Shown: positions 15,178-26,415, numbered from the stretch's first letter. The stretch is DNA of 64,000 nucleotides from Acinetobacter sp. ANC 3781 (GCF_004331285.1 NZ_SJOH01000013.1:1-64000); one strand, 5' to 3'. Numbers and translations are program-made. Notes: a model not told the origin generated them from the sequence alone.

Positions 15178-16509
15178 TTAAGCAGCATTGGTACGGACAG
15201 CATCTGCAAGATGGTTGGCTAAATCGGTCACTTCTTGAAGATCATCACCTTCCACCATGACCCGAATGACGGGTTCAGTGCCTGATTTACGAATCAGTAA
15301 ACGCCCCCGACCTTTGAGCTGTTGTTCCGCTTTCTCAAATTCAGTCGCTAATGCAGGTACAGCATAAGGATCGAACATGGCATCTAAACGGACATTCACC
15401 AGTACATTTGGCAATAAATGGAAGTCTGCAACCAACTCATGCAAAGCTTTTTTCTGTTCAACCATGACAGTCAACACTTGCAAGGCTGCAATAATCGCAT
15501 CGCCTGTGGTGCTTTTATCTAAGGTCAGAATATGCCCGGATGGTTCACCGCCAATCACCCAGCCATTTTCATCCAGTGCTTGCAATACATAACGGTCACC
15601 TACATTGGCACGTACAAATGGAACTTGCGCTTTTTCGAGTGCCAATTCAAGGGCCATATTACTCATCACGGTACCCACAATTCCTGCAGGTTTATGGCTC
15701 GCTTGTGTCGCAAGAATATAAAGGATGTTGTCGCCATCGACTAACTGACCGTTTTTATCGACCAAAACCACCCGGTCTGCATCCCCATCAAAGGCAATGC
15801 CTAAATCTGCTTGATGTTCTAACACAGCTTTTTGCAGGCTCTCAGGATGGGTTGAACCGCAGTCTTCATTAATATTTAAACCTGTCGGTTCATTATGGAT
15901 AGCAATCACGCCCGCGCCCAGTTCACGAAATACCGCAGGCCCCACGTTATAAGCTGCACCATTGGCACAGTCCACCACAATCTTTAAATTACTTAAATCG
16001 AAATGGTATGGGAATGTTGATTTACAGAACTCAATGTAACGACCGTTGGCGTCTTTGACACGAACGCTTTTACCCAAGTTTGCGGTATCTTCAATTTTTA
16101 ATTCTTTTTCAAGTTCTCGATTAATTGCATTTTGAACTTCATCGGGCAATTTTTTGCCTTCGCTTGAGAAAAATTTAATCCCGTTATCAAAATAAGGGTT
16201 ATGCGAAGCCGAAATTACAATGCCTAAACTGGCATGCAAAGCACGGGTTAAATGTGCGATGGCCGGGGTTGGCAATGGCCCCAATAAATGAACATAGACT
16301 CCAGCAGCATTTAAACCAGCTTGTAATGCAGATTCTAAAATATAGCCAGATAAACGGGTATCTTTACCCAACACAACAATAGGTTTTTTCTTATGACTCA
16401 TTTGTTTTAAAACTTTACCTGCTGCAAAGCCTAGCTTAAGTGCAAATTCAGGTGTAATTGGAAGCTCCCCAAACTTTCCACGAATGCCATCTGTTCCGAA
16501 ATAACTCAT
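15178..16509 (-). CDS. glmM: Phosphoglucosamine mutase
   Basis: Interconverts glucosamine-6-phosphate and glucosamine-1-phosphate, supplying UDP-GlcNAc for peptidoglycan and LPS. 443 residues. Motifs: the N-terminal YFGTDGIRG, the phosphoserine loop [10 protein letters not shown] near residue 100, the metal-binding DGDADR near residue 240, the sugar-binding GGEPSGH, and the phosphate-binding [15 protein letters not shown] at the end. First gene of the probable glmM-pdxH-recJ unit. Confidence 0.96.
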   Translation of the reverse strand: MSYFGTDGIRGKFGELPITPEFALKLGFAAGKVLKQMSHKKKPIVVLGKDTRLSGYILESALQAGLNAAGVYVHLLGPLPTPAIAHLTRALHASLGIVISASHNPYFDNGIKFFSSEGKKLPDEVQNAINRELEKELKIEDTANLGKSVRVKDANGRYIEFCKSTFPYHFDLSNLKIVVDCANGAAYNVGPAVFRELGAGVIAIHNEPTGLNINEDCGSTHPESLQKAVLEHQADLGIAFDGDADRVVLVDKNGQLVDGDNILYILATQASHKPAGIVGTVMSNMALELALEKAQVPFVRANVGDRYVLQALDENGWVIGGEPSGHILTLDKSTTGDAIIAALQVLTVMVEQKKALHELVADFHLLPNVLVNVRLDAMFDPYAVPALATEFEKAEQQLKGRGRLLIRKSGTEPVIRVMVEGDDLQEVTDLANHLADAVRTNAA

Positions 16510-16584
16510 TTTTCACTCACTTCTTATATATGTGTGATGATATTCATCATCCAATTTTATCCGCAATTACTTTACACCAAAATC

Positions 16585-16614
16585 AAAAAAGCCGTCATAT
16601 AAATGACGGCTTTT
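16585..16614 (-). terminator. Rho-independent terminator of guaB
   Basis: AAAAGCCGTCAT / ATGACGGCTTTT stem with ATAA loop, 21 bp after the guaB stop; T-tract in the minus direction. Confidence 0.85.
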
Positions 16615-16635
16615 CATGGCTTGGATTACTAAAAC

Positions 16636-18129
<1,494 letters not shown>

Positions 18130-18278
18130 CTATTATAAACAAAAAATACAGGTTTATTCATGTTAATTTCAAACAGTCAGGCAAAATAAATTTACATGAC
18201 TGAATATCTACAAGGTTTTTTGTTCAAAAACAGCCACTCTGCTGCATTATAAGGCTAAATATTTAATTTTATTGAATG

Positions 18279-18644
18279 TTAAACCACCTGATCAAAACCC
18301 TCATCATTGCTCGGTTCTGCCGTTTCAATAGCTATAAAGGGAATCATATTGTAGGCACGGCGGGCTTTATTACATTGTTCATCCGCAACCTGCACTTCTT
18401 TGCAACTGGAACTGCGCACTGTATAAATGGCACAACTGACCTGTTCACCAATTTTCCCCTCAAGTGCAGCACAATAAGGCTGTGCCTGATGGGTGCCTTG
18501 CATACACGAATAAACTGCGGTCAGTGGTTGTATATAATGTTCAGGCATGGCAATACCTTCTGCCCAATAAAATGAAACCCGGAAATGGGCACAACATGCC
18601 CCACAGCTAAAACATGCATCCTGCGTCGCGACTTGAGACAACAT
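18279..18644 (-). CDS. YkgJ-family cysteine cluster protein
   Basis: A 121-residue cysteine-rich protein. The N-terminal CFSCGACCAHF and later CMQGTHQAQPYC, VSCAIY and SSCKEV give the eight-or-more cysteine pattern of the YkgJ/UPF0153 (CxxCxxCC) family, thought to bind zinc or an Fe-S cluster; the cellular role is unknown. It is transcribed alone on the minus strand between guaB and the ODP protein gene. Confidence 0.8.
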   Translation of the reverse strand: MLSQVATQDACFSCGACCAHFRVSFYWAEGIAMPEHYIQPLTAVYSCMQGTHQAQPYCAALEGKIGEQVSCAIYTVRSSSCKEVQVADEQCNKARRAYNMIPFIAIETAEPSNDEGFDQVV

Positions 18645-18739
18645 TTTTAAATTCTCGTCATCAAAGATTTAATTTTTAGACAGAAATATTAAAAAATGTT
18701 GCTTTTATACGCAACAAAAATCAGTGAACAGCAGAGATA

Positions 18740-19537
18740 TTATTCAGGACAGGTAAATACCGTTTCATCCATCAAGTCGATTCCGCATTCTAAAGTTTCA
18801 ATCCAGTCCAAGAACTGATTAATCTGCTCTTTACCGATAAATGGCGTACCGTGCTGCGGCACAATCATTTCAATATCCATAGTACGCACCATATTTACCC
18901 AAAGGCGAATCACTTTATTCGAACACATATAGCGCTGGTGAAAGCTTTTCATCTTTGGAATATGCGCTGCAAAGTTTTCCAATGGTTTAGCGGCATCCTC
19001 CACCATTGATGCGCCCATATCACCGGAAAATAAAATTTTTGCAATCGGATCATAAAACTGGAAATTGCCAACCGAATGCAGGAAATGGGCAGGAACAACA
19101 ATAATACGCGATTCGCCCAAAGGAATGATTCCACCGTGGTCTGGTAATTCAATCAAGCGTTCCAACCATCCACCCTTCATTCGATCACTCATAAAAGCCG
19201 AATTTAAATGGGGTAAAAAGCGCGCCCAGAGTTTAGATGCCACCACTTTGGCTTCGGTATATACCAACCAACGTGGCATTGAGGTAATAATGTCAGGGTC
19301 TTGATGGGAAGCCATCACATAATCGAGATTGGTCAGACGGGTATATTTGTTCAGTTCCATGGTCAGTGGGACATAGGTTAAATCGCCCCCTGGATCCAGC
19401 ACTGCGGCACGTTCATGATCCAAAATTAGAAATTGGTTGGCTTGTACACCTTCACCTTTCACCAGACTGGTAAAGCTAATACATTTATGTGTGCCATTAT
19501 CAAATAACACTTGTGATGTAGTACGATCAAATGCCAT
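18740..19537 (-). CDS. Lone ODP-type metallo-beta-lactamase-fold diiron protein
   Basis: 265 residues with the metallo-beta-lactamase fold of flavodiiron proteins but no flavodoxin domain, i.e. a stand-alone oxygen-binding diiron (ODP) protein. Metal ligands can be read in order: ASHQDPDI (H-x-D-x-D in place of H-x-E-x-D-H), PAHFLHSVGNF, LFSGDMGAS and VPQHGTPF. Related single-domain proteins bind O2 and have been linked to signalling or oxygen sensing; no partner gene is adjacent here. It is not a beta-lactamase. Confidence 0.75.
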   Translation of the reverse strand: MAFDRTTSQVLFDNGTHKCISFTSLVKGEGVQANQFLILDHERAAVLDPGGDLTYVPLTMELNKYTRLTNLDYVMASHQDPDIITSMPRWLVYTEAKVVASKLWARFLPHLNSAFMSDRMKGGWLERLIELPDHGGIIPLGESRIIVVPAHFLHSVGNFQFYDPIAKILFSGDMGASMVEDAAKPLENFAAHIPKMKSFHQRYMCSNKVIRLWVNMVRTMDIEMIVPQHGTPFIGKEQINQFLDWIETLECGIDLMDETVFTCPE

Positions 19538-19664
19538 AACCCATTCCCCAAAATATCGCTGTAAAATTGTATTTTAATGCCATACAACATATAGGGAATT
19601 ATAGTAATTTACAATCAACACATAATGAAATAACGTCAGAATTATCAGTAAATTGTGCATATTT

Positions 19665-19708
19665 AGTCATAAAAAATCCCGACTAAAATGCCAGGATTTT
19701 TTATGACT
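19665..19708. terminator. Long-stem bidirectional terminator
   Basis: AGTCATAAAAAATCC / GGATTTTTTATGACT, a perfect 15-bp stem with a 14-base loop. It lies directly downstream of the GDT1-type gene on the minus strand. Confidence 0.75.
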
Positions 19709-19716
19709 ATTCAACT

Positions 19717-20292
19717 TTAAAAAAAGTAATGCTGTACCAAAGTAGCAACACCAATGATCAAGAATATGCTCGCACCAATCTTATGAATCAGTGGAATTGG
19801 CAGTTTATCAGCCAGCTTGTTCCCGACAAAGACTACCGGCGCATTGGCAATCATCATCCCAATGGTCGTGCCCAGCATCACCCAGAATACACTGTCAAAA
19901 CGCGCTGCCAAAGCAACGGTCGCCACTTGGGTTTTATCGCCTATTTCTGCCAGAAAGAACAGCACAAAGGTGGCTCCAAACACGCCATATTTTTGCCATT
20001 TATTGATATTATCAGTTTCATCTTCAAGCTCGTCTGGAACAAGCATCCACAGGGCCATCGCGATAAAGCCAATGGATACAATCCACAGTAACACATCTGG
20101 GCTAAGTACCGTGGTAATCCACTGGCCAAGCACTGCCGATATACCATGGTTCAATAGGGTCGCCAGTAAAATAGCAAACAGAATAGGAACAGGTTTTCGA
20201 AAACGGGCCGCCAGTAACAAGGCTAATAACTGAGTCTTATCACCCATTTCAGCAAGGGCAACAATAGCGGTAGAGATGAGCAGTTCATACAT
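19717..20292 (-). CDS. GDT1/TMEM165 (UPF0016) family manganese exporter-like protein
   Basis: A 191-residue inner-membrane cation transporter. It has the two inverted-repeat halves of the family, each with the signature E-x-G-D-K-T-Q: ALAEMGDKTQLLALLLAARF near residue 15 and FLAEIGDKTQVATVALAARF near residue 116, and about six membrane helices. Bacterial members (MneA-like) export Mn2+. The leader carries a yybP-ykoY manganese riboswitch, which strongly supports a role in manganese efflux. It is monocistronic with a strong terminator. Confidence 0.88.
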   Translation of the reverse strand: MYELLISTAIVALAEMGDKTQLLALLLAARFRKPVPILFAILLATLLNHGISAVLGQWITTVLSPDVLLWIVSIGFIAMALWMLVPDELEDETDNINKWQKYGVFGATFVLFFLAEIGDKTQVATVALAARFDSVFWVMLGTTIGMMIANAPVVFVGNKLADKLPIPLIHKIGASIFLIIGVATLVQHYFF

Positions 20293-20299
20293 GTGATCT

Positions 20300-20505
20300 T
20301 TCTCTGGCTAGCAAAATTTGCCGATGACTTATCGCTCCTGCTAGCCAAAAATCTGCGGAGTGATAAATCAAAGGTCTTGCCAACAAAAAAAGCTTTGAGA
20401 AAAGCTGAATTGGTTCTTTGCTATGATGACCATGTTCTGTTGAACAATTATGTTGACCATCACCTTTTTACATTGCGTAAAAAGCGGCTACTCCCCAATG
20501 AAGTA
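20300..20505 (-). ncRNA. yybP-ykoY manganese riboswitch
   Basis: The minus-strand leader of the GDT1 gene carries the conserved elements of this class in order: GGGGAGTAGCCGC (from about 20496), GGTCAACAT, GGTCATCATAGCAA, GCAAGACCTTTGATT, and finally GGCTAGCAGGAGCGAT with GCTAGCCAGAGAAAGATC just before the ATG. The GGGGAGUAGC and GCAAGACCUUUG blocks form the Mn2+-sensing pocket in known examples (alx, mntP leaders). The last stem (TGGCTAGCA / TGCTAGCCA) covers the ribosome-binding region AGAGAAAG, so translational control is likely: Mn2+ binding would free it. Confidence 0.85.
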
Positions 20506-20643
20506 AGTTGATTTTAATCGTAAAGCAGTTTTTTATCAAATCAATTTATTGTCTGCCTTTTAGAATAGGCGGTTAAAACAAATAAAAGCTCATCCTCAGA
20601 TCGACAAGCGACTCAAAATATTTTAATACTCTGTGACAATAAA

Positions 20644-20665
20644 AAACCCTGCCGAAGCAGGGTTT
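20644..20665 (-). terminator. Rho-independent terminator of aceEF
   Basis: AAACCCTGC / GCAGGGTTT stem with CGAA loop, about 27 bp after the aceF stop, followed by a T-run in the minus direction. Confidence 0.85.
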
Positions 20666-20691
20666 ATCTTATTCGAGCTTTAATGAGCTGA

Positions 20692-22698
20692 TTAGAGCAA
20701 TAAAGTGCGAATATCCGCTAAAAGCTTGGTCAGTTTATGGGTAAAACGAGCAGCGTCAGCACCATTAATCACACGATGATCATAAGACAATGACAATGGC
20801 AGCATGAGGCGTGGATCAAAACTTTCACCATTCCACACCGGTTGCATGGTGGCAGGTGAAATGCCCAAAATTGCCACTTGAGGCCAGTTCACGAGCGGTG
20901 TAAATGCTGTACCGCCAATTGAACCTAAACTGGTAATGGTAAAGTTCGCACCTTGTAAGTCTTTCGGTGATAATTTCTTCTCACGCGCCTTTTTACTTAA
21001 CTCACCCAGCTCAATCGCAATTTGCTTAACCGATTTTTGGTCCGGATTACGCAGAACAGGAACGGTCAAACCATCAGGGGTGGCTACTGCAATCCCCATA
21101 TGGATTTCATTGCGCAGCAATACAGACTTTTGATCATCCGCCAAATGACCTGCAAAATAAGGCTCTTCTTTTAAAAGATGCGCCAATGCCTTGGCAATGA
21201 AAGCCAGAATAGTCAGACTAATCCCTTCTTTCTTAAAGTTGCCTTTCAACTCGCCTCGCCAAGCTTCAAGCTCGGTGATATCGGCTGCATCAAACTGCGT
21301 GACTTGCGGGATGAAATTATTCAATGACAATTGCGGTACAGAAACCTGCTGCAAGCGTGTCATGGCTTTTTCTTCAACACCACCAAATGCAGAGAAGTCT
21401 GGAAGTTTTGGCAGACCGGCCGCCTGCACAGCAGCAGCGGCTACAGGAGCAGGCTGCGGCGCAGTAAGGCGCGTTTTGACATAAGCTTTTAGGTCTTCTT
21501 TCATAACACGCGCATGCGAACCCGACGCTTTCACATCCGATAAAACCACACCCAATTCACGTGCCAGTTTACGCACAGCAGGACCAGCATAAACTTTCGA
21601 GTTGGCTGCATTCTGCTCTTTGGTTAGCTTGTCTGCATTATCAGATGTCACTGCCGTTGGAACAGAAGGAACAGGTGCCGTTTCTGCTTTTGTAACGGCT
21701 GCTTTCGGTGCTTCAGCTTTGACTGCAACAGGTGCAGCATCTGCTTGCGCTTCAGCTTGAATCGTAATCAGTGCAATGCCTTCAGAGACGTTTTGACCTA
21801 CTTCAACGTGAATTGCTTTAATCTCGCCTGCTGTAGAGCTAGGTACTTCAACCGTGGCTTTATCAGACTCTACCACGATGATACTCTGGTCTTTTTCAAC
21901 CGTATCACCGACCTGAACCAGAATTTCAGCTACAGCCGCTTTGTCTACACCTAAGTCAGGTACAGTCACTTCGATATTACCCGCAGGTGCTGCTGTAGTT
22001 TGAGGCGTTGCGACTGCTTTTTCTTCTGTTGCCGGTTGAGCAGCTTCAGCTTTAGGTGCTTCTGTCTGGGTTTGCGGTGCAGAAACAGCCGTTTTCACTT
22101 TCAGAATGACCACACCTTCTTTAATGATGTCGCCTTCTTTAATCTCGATAGATTCTACCGTGCCCGAAACCGTACTTGGAACTTCAACAGTCGCCTTGTC
22201 TGATTCCACTACCACGATGCTTTGATCGACATCGATTTCATCACCGACAGACACCAAAATTTCACCCACAGTGGCTTTTTCTACGCCAATATCAGGTACT
22301 TGGACATCTACGACTTGTGAAGCTGCTTGAGTTGCAGGAGCAGCTGAAGCTTTTGGTCGATGCGAAGACAGTTCTTGCATGATTTCATCGTCAGGCAATG
22401 AAGTTGGCGTATTTTCTGAAGTTTTTTGCGAAGCATCTGCCTGTTGAATTTCAGTGGCTGCATCTGCTCCACCTTCTGCTTCAAGCTCGACTAAGGCTGT
22501 ACCTTCCGTAACCTCATCACCTTGGCTCACCAAAATGCTTTTCACCACACCTGCTGAAGTGCTAGGCACTTCAACAGACGCTTTGTCAGACTCAAGCAAG
22601 ACAATGCTTTCATCAATTGCAATCGTGTCGCCCACTTTAACGAGAATTTCAGCAACAACGGCTTTATCTACACCAATATCGGGAGTCGTAATTTGCAT
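20692..22698 (-). CDS. aceF: Pyruvate dehydrogenase E2 (dihydrolipoamide acetyltransferase)
   Basis: The core of the pyruvate dehydrogenase complex; transfers acetyl from lipoyl-lysine to CoA. 668 residues. Three lipoyl domains, each with the modified lysine in ESDKASVEVPS or ESDKATVEVPS (near residues 40, 165 and 280), are separated by Ala/Pro/Glu-rich linkers. Then comes the peripheral-subunit-binding domain (YAGPAVRKLARELGV) and the catalytic domain ending SLSYDHRVINGADAARF with the active-site histidine. ATG follows the aceE stop by 2 bp. No pdhR gene is adjacent. Confidence 0.97.
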   Translation of the reverse strand: MQITTPDIGVDKAVVAEILVKVGDTIAIDESIVLLESDKASVEVPSTSAGVVKSILVSQGDEVTEGTALVELEAEGGADAATEIQQADASQKTSENTPTSLPDDEIMQELSSHRPKASAAPATQAASQVVDVQVPDIGVEKATVGEILVSVGDEIDVDQSIVVVESDKATVEVPSTVSGTVESIEIKEGDIIKEGVVILKVKTAVSAPQTQTEAPKAEAAQPATEEKAVATPQTTAAPAGNIEVTVPDLGVDKAAVAEILVQVGDTVEKDQSIIVVESDKATVEVPSSTAGEIKAIHVEVGQNVSEGIALITIQAEAQADAAPVAVKAEAPKAAVTKAETAPVPSVPTAVTSDNADKLTKEQNAANSKVYAGPAVRKLARELGVVLSDVKASGSHARVMKEDLKAYVKTRLTAPQPAPVAAAAVQAAGLPKLPDFSAFGGVEEKAMTRLQQVSVPQLSLNNFIPQVTQFDAADITELEAWRGELKGNFKKEGISLTILAFIAKALAHLLKEEPYFAGHLADDQKSVLLRNEIHMGIAVATPDGLTVPVLRNPDQKSVKQIAIELGELSKKAREKKLSPKDLQGANFTITSLGSIGGTAFTPLVNWPQVAILGISPATMQPVWNGESFDPRLMLPLSLSYDHRVINGADAARFTHKLTKLLADIRTLLL

Positions 22699-22700
22699 AC

Positions 22701-25418
22701 TTATTTCTCCTCTTTATAGTCAGCAACAGGAAGTACAGATGGTGTTACTTGAGGAGCCCAAGCTACTGGACGGTCTGTATCCAGCTCAAAGCTAGAGATG
22801 GCATCTTTAACCAAACGTGCATCAACTTCACCTTCATCAGCCAGTTTCTTCAATGTTGCAACCACAATGTGAGCAGCATCTACACCGAAGTAGCTACGCA
22901 AGTTACCTCGTGTATCCGAACGACCATAACCGTCAGTACCCAATGCTACAAATGGACGGTTGTCTGGAAGATAACCACGGATCTGTTCACTGTAAGCACG
23001 CATATGATCTGTTGCAGACACCACAATACCTTCGGTACCGCGTAACTGTTTCGATACCCATGCTTCTTTCACATCTTCAGCCAGTGGGTGCAGGCGGTTG
23101 TATTCTTCACATGCCATACCGTTACGGGCAAGTTCATTGAAGCTGGTGACGCTGTAGACATTCGAGTGAATTTGGTATTCCTCACGAAGGATTTTCGCCG
23201 CCTTGATCACTTCACGCAGGATCACACCTGAACCTAATAACTGAACAGTGGCTTTCTCATCTTCTTCGAGTAAGTACATCCCACGCTTGATGCCTTCTTC
23301 AGCACCTTTTGGCATTTCAGGATGCTCGTAATTCTCATTCATTACGGTAAGGTAGTAGAACACGCGCTCTTGATTCACATACATACGCTGTAAACCGTCA
23401 TGTACAATCACAGCCAACTCATAACCGAAACACGGGTCATAAGAGACACAGTTTGGAATAGTATTGGCCAAGATATGTGAATGACCATCTTGGTGTTGTA
23501 AACCTTCACCGTTGAGCGTTGTACGACCTGCGGTTGCACCCAGCAAGAAGCCTTGTGCCTGTGCATCGCCTGCTGCCCATGCAATATCACCTATACGTTG
23601 GAAACCGAACATCGAGTAGTACATGTACATTGGAATCATAGGCAAGTTATTGGTTGAATAACTGGTTCCCAACGCCGCCCATGCACTCATTGCACCCGCT
23701 TCGTTAATCCCTTCTTGTAGCATGTGTCCGTCTTTAGCTTCACGGTAATGCATCAGCTGCTCTTGGTCTTCAGGCGTATATTTTTGACCATGCGCAGCAT
23801 AAATACCGAGCTGACGGAACATCCCTTCTAAACCAAAGGTACGTGCTTCATCTGGAACGATCGGCACAACGCGGTCTTTAATCGCTTTCTCTTTAAGAAG
23901 AGAAGAGATTAAACGTACCATCACCATGGTGGTCGATTGTTCTTTACCGTTTGAACCGGCTAAGACCGAATCAAATACAGATAACTCAGGAATCGCCAAT
24001 TGTTCACTTTCTTTACGACGTGCAGGCAGATAACCGCCTAATGCTTCACGGCGCGCCTTCATGTATTTCAATTCAGGGGAATTTTCACTTGGACGGTAGA
24101 AAGGTACTTCCTCAAGCTGTTCATCCGTGAAAGGAAGATTGAAACGGTCACGCACGTATTTCAAAGAATTGATTTGCATTTTCTTGATTTGGTGGGTTTT
24201 GTTGACTGCTTCGATTTCCTCAGACAAACCATAACCTTTTACGGTTTTCGCCAGGATCACCGTTGGCTGACCTTTGGCTGTACATGCTTCGGCATAGGCT
24301 GCAAATACTTTGTATGGGTCGTGACCACCACGGTTCAGATTATCAATATCTTCGTCACTTAAGTCTTTGACCAGCTCTTTGGCTTCCGGATATTTGCCAA
24401 AGAACTTTTCACGCGCATATGCGCCACCCTTCACTTGATAACGCTGGAAATCACCATCGACGGCTTCTTCCATCACTGCCTGAAGTGCACCGGTAGTATC
24501 TTTATCCAACAGCGGATCCCAATGACGCCCCCAAACCACTTTAATGACACGCCAGCCTGCACCACGGAATAAAGATTCAAGTTCCTGAATAATCTTGCCG
24601 TTACCACGCACTGGTCCATCCAGACGTTGCAAGTTACAGTTCACCACCCAAATCAGGTTATCAAGCTTTTCACGACCTGCTAGTGAAATTGCCCCCAAGC
24701 TTTCAGGCTCATCCATTTCACCATCGCCCAAATAGGCCCAAACCTTGCGGTCTTCTTCCTTAATCAAGCCACGATTCATCAAATACTTTTGAATGTGTGC
24801 TTGATAAATCGACATAATTGGACCCAAGCCCATAGATACTGTCGGGAACTGCCAATAATCTGGCATCAAGTAAGGATGCGGATAACTTGGCAGGCCGATA
24901 CCGCCAACTTCACGACGGAAATTATTTAAATGATCTTCAGTTAAACGGCCTTCCAAGAAAGAGCGGGCATAAATACCTGGTGCACAGTGACCTTGGTAAT
25001 AGATCATGTCGCCGCCAAAGTGATCACTATTGGCACGAAAAAAATGGTTAAAGCCCACATCATATAGTGTTGCAGAAGAGGCAAAGCTGGCCAAGTGACC
25101 ACCTAAATCGTCCCCGGTCTTATTCGCACGAAGTACCATAGCCAATGCATTCCAGCGGATTAAAGCGCGAATTCTGCGCTCCATATCCTGATCACCCGGC
25201 ATTGCAGGTTGCTCTTCAACAGAAATGGTATTGCGGTAAGGAGTATTTAGACGCTGAATGGGAACATGAGTAGCAATTGCGCGTTGGTAAAGTTTTTCGA
25301 GTAAAAATGCCGCTCGCTCCGTTCCCATGTGTTGTAGAACCGAGTCAAAAGCATCTTGCCATTCTTGGGTTTCTTGCGCGTCAGTATCGCCATAAAACGC
25401 CATATTCCACCTATTCAT
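22701..25418 (-). CDS. aceE: Pyruvate dehydrogenase E1, homodimeric type
   Basis: A thiamine-diphosphate enzyme that decarboxylates pyruvate and reductively acetylates the lipoyl group of E2. At 905 residues it is the homodimeric AceE type of gammaproteobacteria. The TPP/Mg motif is GDGEMDEPES...NLIWVVNCN near residue 235; GHCAPGIYARSFLEGRL, HQDGHSHILA and GLQHQDGHS are also conserved. First gene of the aceEF operon. No aceE-linked lpd or pdhR lies in the window. Confidence 0.97.
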   Translation of the reverse strand: MNRWNMAFYGDTDAQETQEWQDAFDSVLQHMGTERAAFLLEKLYQRAIATHVPIQRLNTPYRNTISVEEQPAMPGDQDMERRIRALIRWNALAMVLRANKTGDDLGGHLASFASSATLYDVGFNHFFRANSDHFGGDMIYYQGHCAPGIYARSFLEGRLTEDHLNNFRREVGGIGLPSYPHPYLMPDYWQFPTVSMGLGPIMSIYQAHIQKYLMNRGLIKEEDRKVWAYLGDGEMDEPESLGAISLAGREKLDNLIWVVNCNLQRLDGPVRGNGKIIQELESLFRGAGWRVIKVVWGRHWDPLLDKDTTGALQAVMEEAVDGDFQRYQVKGGAYAREKFFGKYPEAKELVKDLSDEDIDNLNRGGHDPYKVFAAYAEACTAKGQPTVILAKTVKGYGLSEEIEAVNKTHQIKKMQINSLKYVRDRFNLPFTDEQLEEVPFYRPSENSPELKYMKARREALGGYLPARRKESEQLAIPELSVFDSVLAGSNGKEQSTTMVMVRLISSLLKEKAIKDRVVPIVPDEARTFGLEGMFRQLGIYAAHGQKYTPEDQEQLMHYREAKDGHMLQEGINEAGAMSAWAALGTSYSTNNLPMIPMYMYYSMFGFQRIGDIAWAAGDAQAQGFLLGATAGRTTLNGEGLQHQDGHSHILANTIPNCVSYDPCFGYELAVIVHDGLQRMYVNQERVFYYLTVMNENYEHPEMPKGAEEGIKRGMYLLEEDEKATVQLLGSGVILREVIKAAKILREEYQIHSNVYSVTSFNELARNGMACEEYNRLHPLAEDVKEAWVSKQLRGTEGIVVSATDHMRAYSEQIRGYLPDNRPFVALGTDGYGRSDTRGNLRSYFGVDAAHIVVATLKKLADEGEVDARLVKDAISSFELDTDRPVAWAPQVTPSVLPVADYKEEK

Positions 25419-25731
25419 TGAGCCTATTTATATTCTCTATATGTAACATACTTTAGGTAACTTCAGTTATTGTCACAGCTGAATACGGAATAGCACTATT
25501 ATTTATATAATAAATACCTATTGACTATTCTTTACGCAATAAAACAAAAAACCGCCAATAAAGGCGGTTTTCTATACAATAAGTATTTGGTGCAATGATA
25601 TTATCAAATTTAAAAGTTTTAGCAGCTTTTTTACTCTACTCTTTAAATGAATTACCACACTCTTTAACTATCGTTACAACTCTTTAAATTAAAACTGACA
25701 GAATAAGTTTTAGAATTTGTCATACTTAGTG
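25419..25731. other. Non-coding gap with aceE promoter region and triple ACTCTTTAA repeat
   Basis: No gene seen. It contains the aceE upstream region, a terminator (25547-25571) and three copies of ACTCTTTAA at 25638, 25659 and 25679, i.e. 21 and 20 bp apart, between the terminator and the M23 peptidase stop. The repeats lie on one helical face, which suggests binding sites, though no promoter reading toward a gene is evident. Confidence 0.5.
25547..25571 (-). terminator. Rho-independent terminator downstream of the M23 peptidase gene
   Basis: AAAACCGCC / GGCGGTTTT stem with a short AT-rich loop, followed in the minus direction by TTGTTTTATTG. It lies about 160 bp beyond the M23 stop, an unusually long 3' UTR. 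Confidence 0.75.
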
Positions 25732-26415
25732 TTATGGCAACATTGCTAAATAAGCTGACGGATTTTTACGCTGACCATCTTTGACTACTTCATAATGTAA
25801 GTGTGGACCGGTACAACGACCAGTACAGCCTACATTGGCAATATGTTCACCTGCTTGTACCTGATCACCAACACGAGCAATTAAACGAGATGCATGCGCG
25901 TAACGGGTTAAATAGCCATTACCATGGTTAATTTCAACGTATTGACCATAACCGGTGCCCCAACCAGATTTTGTTACTACACCTGGACCTGTTGCATAAA
26001 TAGCAGTACCACTTGGTGCAGAAAGATCTAAACCTGAATGATTTTCAGCACGGCCACCCATGGTACGACCACCATAAGATGAGCTTACGCGTTTCATATC
26101 AGGCAGCGGATGAGCTACCAACCACGAGTAAGGATTGTTAGAATAACTTTTTGAGGTGCTTGAACCGTATTTTTTTGCAAGCGATTCATTGTTCAATTCA
26201 ACAGTTTTTTCACGTAATTTAACGCTCATTCTAGTTTCAGCAGGAATATCAATATCATTTGATTCTGCGTAAGAACCTTGAGCTAAGGTACGGGTCAATT
26301 GTTCAATACGATCTGTTGATCCATCGTTAGAATTGAGCTCTACCAAATCAGCGAACGCTACAGATGCGGCAGACGCTGCCAATGAAAACGCTAATAAAAT
26401 ACGTCTCGTATGCAT
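25732..26415 (-). CDS. Secreted M23 (LytM-type) peptidase
   Basis: A 227-residue periplasmic peptidoglycan endopeptidase or amidase activator. The signal peptide (RILLAFSLAASAASVAFA) is followed by a helical linker and a C-terminal LytM domain with the zinc ligands in NHSGLDLSAPSGT (H...D) and GPHLHYEVV (HxH), plus GNGYLTRYAHAS. All catalytic residues are present, so it may be active rather than an EnvC-like activator. It is divergent from the DUF721 gene, near the lpxC end of the dcw cluster, as in other gammaproteobacteria. Confidence 0.88.
   Translation of the reverse strand: MHTRRILLAFSLAASAASVAFADLVELNSNDGSTDRIEQLTRTLAQGSYAESNDIDIPAETRMSVKLREKTVELNNESLAKKYGSSTSKSYSNNPYSWLVAHPLPDMKRVSSSYGGRTMGGRAENHSGLDLSAPSGTAIYATGPGVVTKSGWGTGYGQYVEINHGNGYLTRYAHASRLIARVGDQVQAGEHIANVGCTGRCTGPHLHYEVVKDGQRKNPSAYLAMLP

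Noticed and set aside
18740..19537. Metallo-beta-lactamase resistance gene
   Set aside because: The metal ligand pattern (HQDPD, no HxHxDH) matches ODP proteins, not class B beta-lactamases.
20293..20511. 72-residue plus-strand open frame
   Set aside because: It is antisense to the yybP-ykoY riboswitch leader and lacks coding character.
20692..22698. Internal repeats in aceF as a mobile or repeat element
   Set aside because: The repeated DNA encodes the three lipoyl domains, normal for E2.
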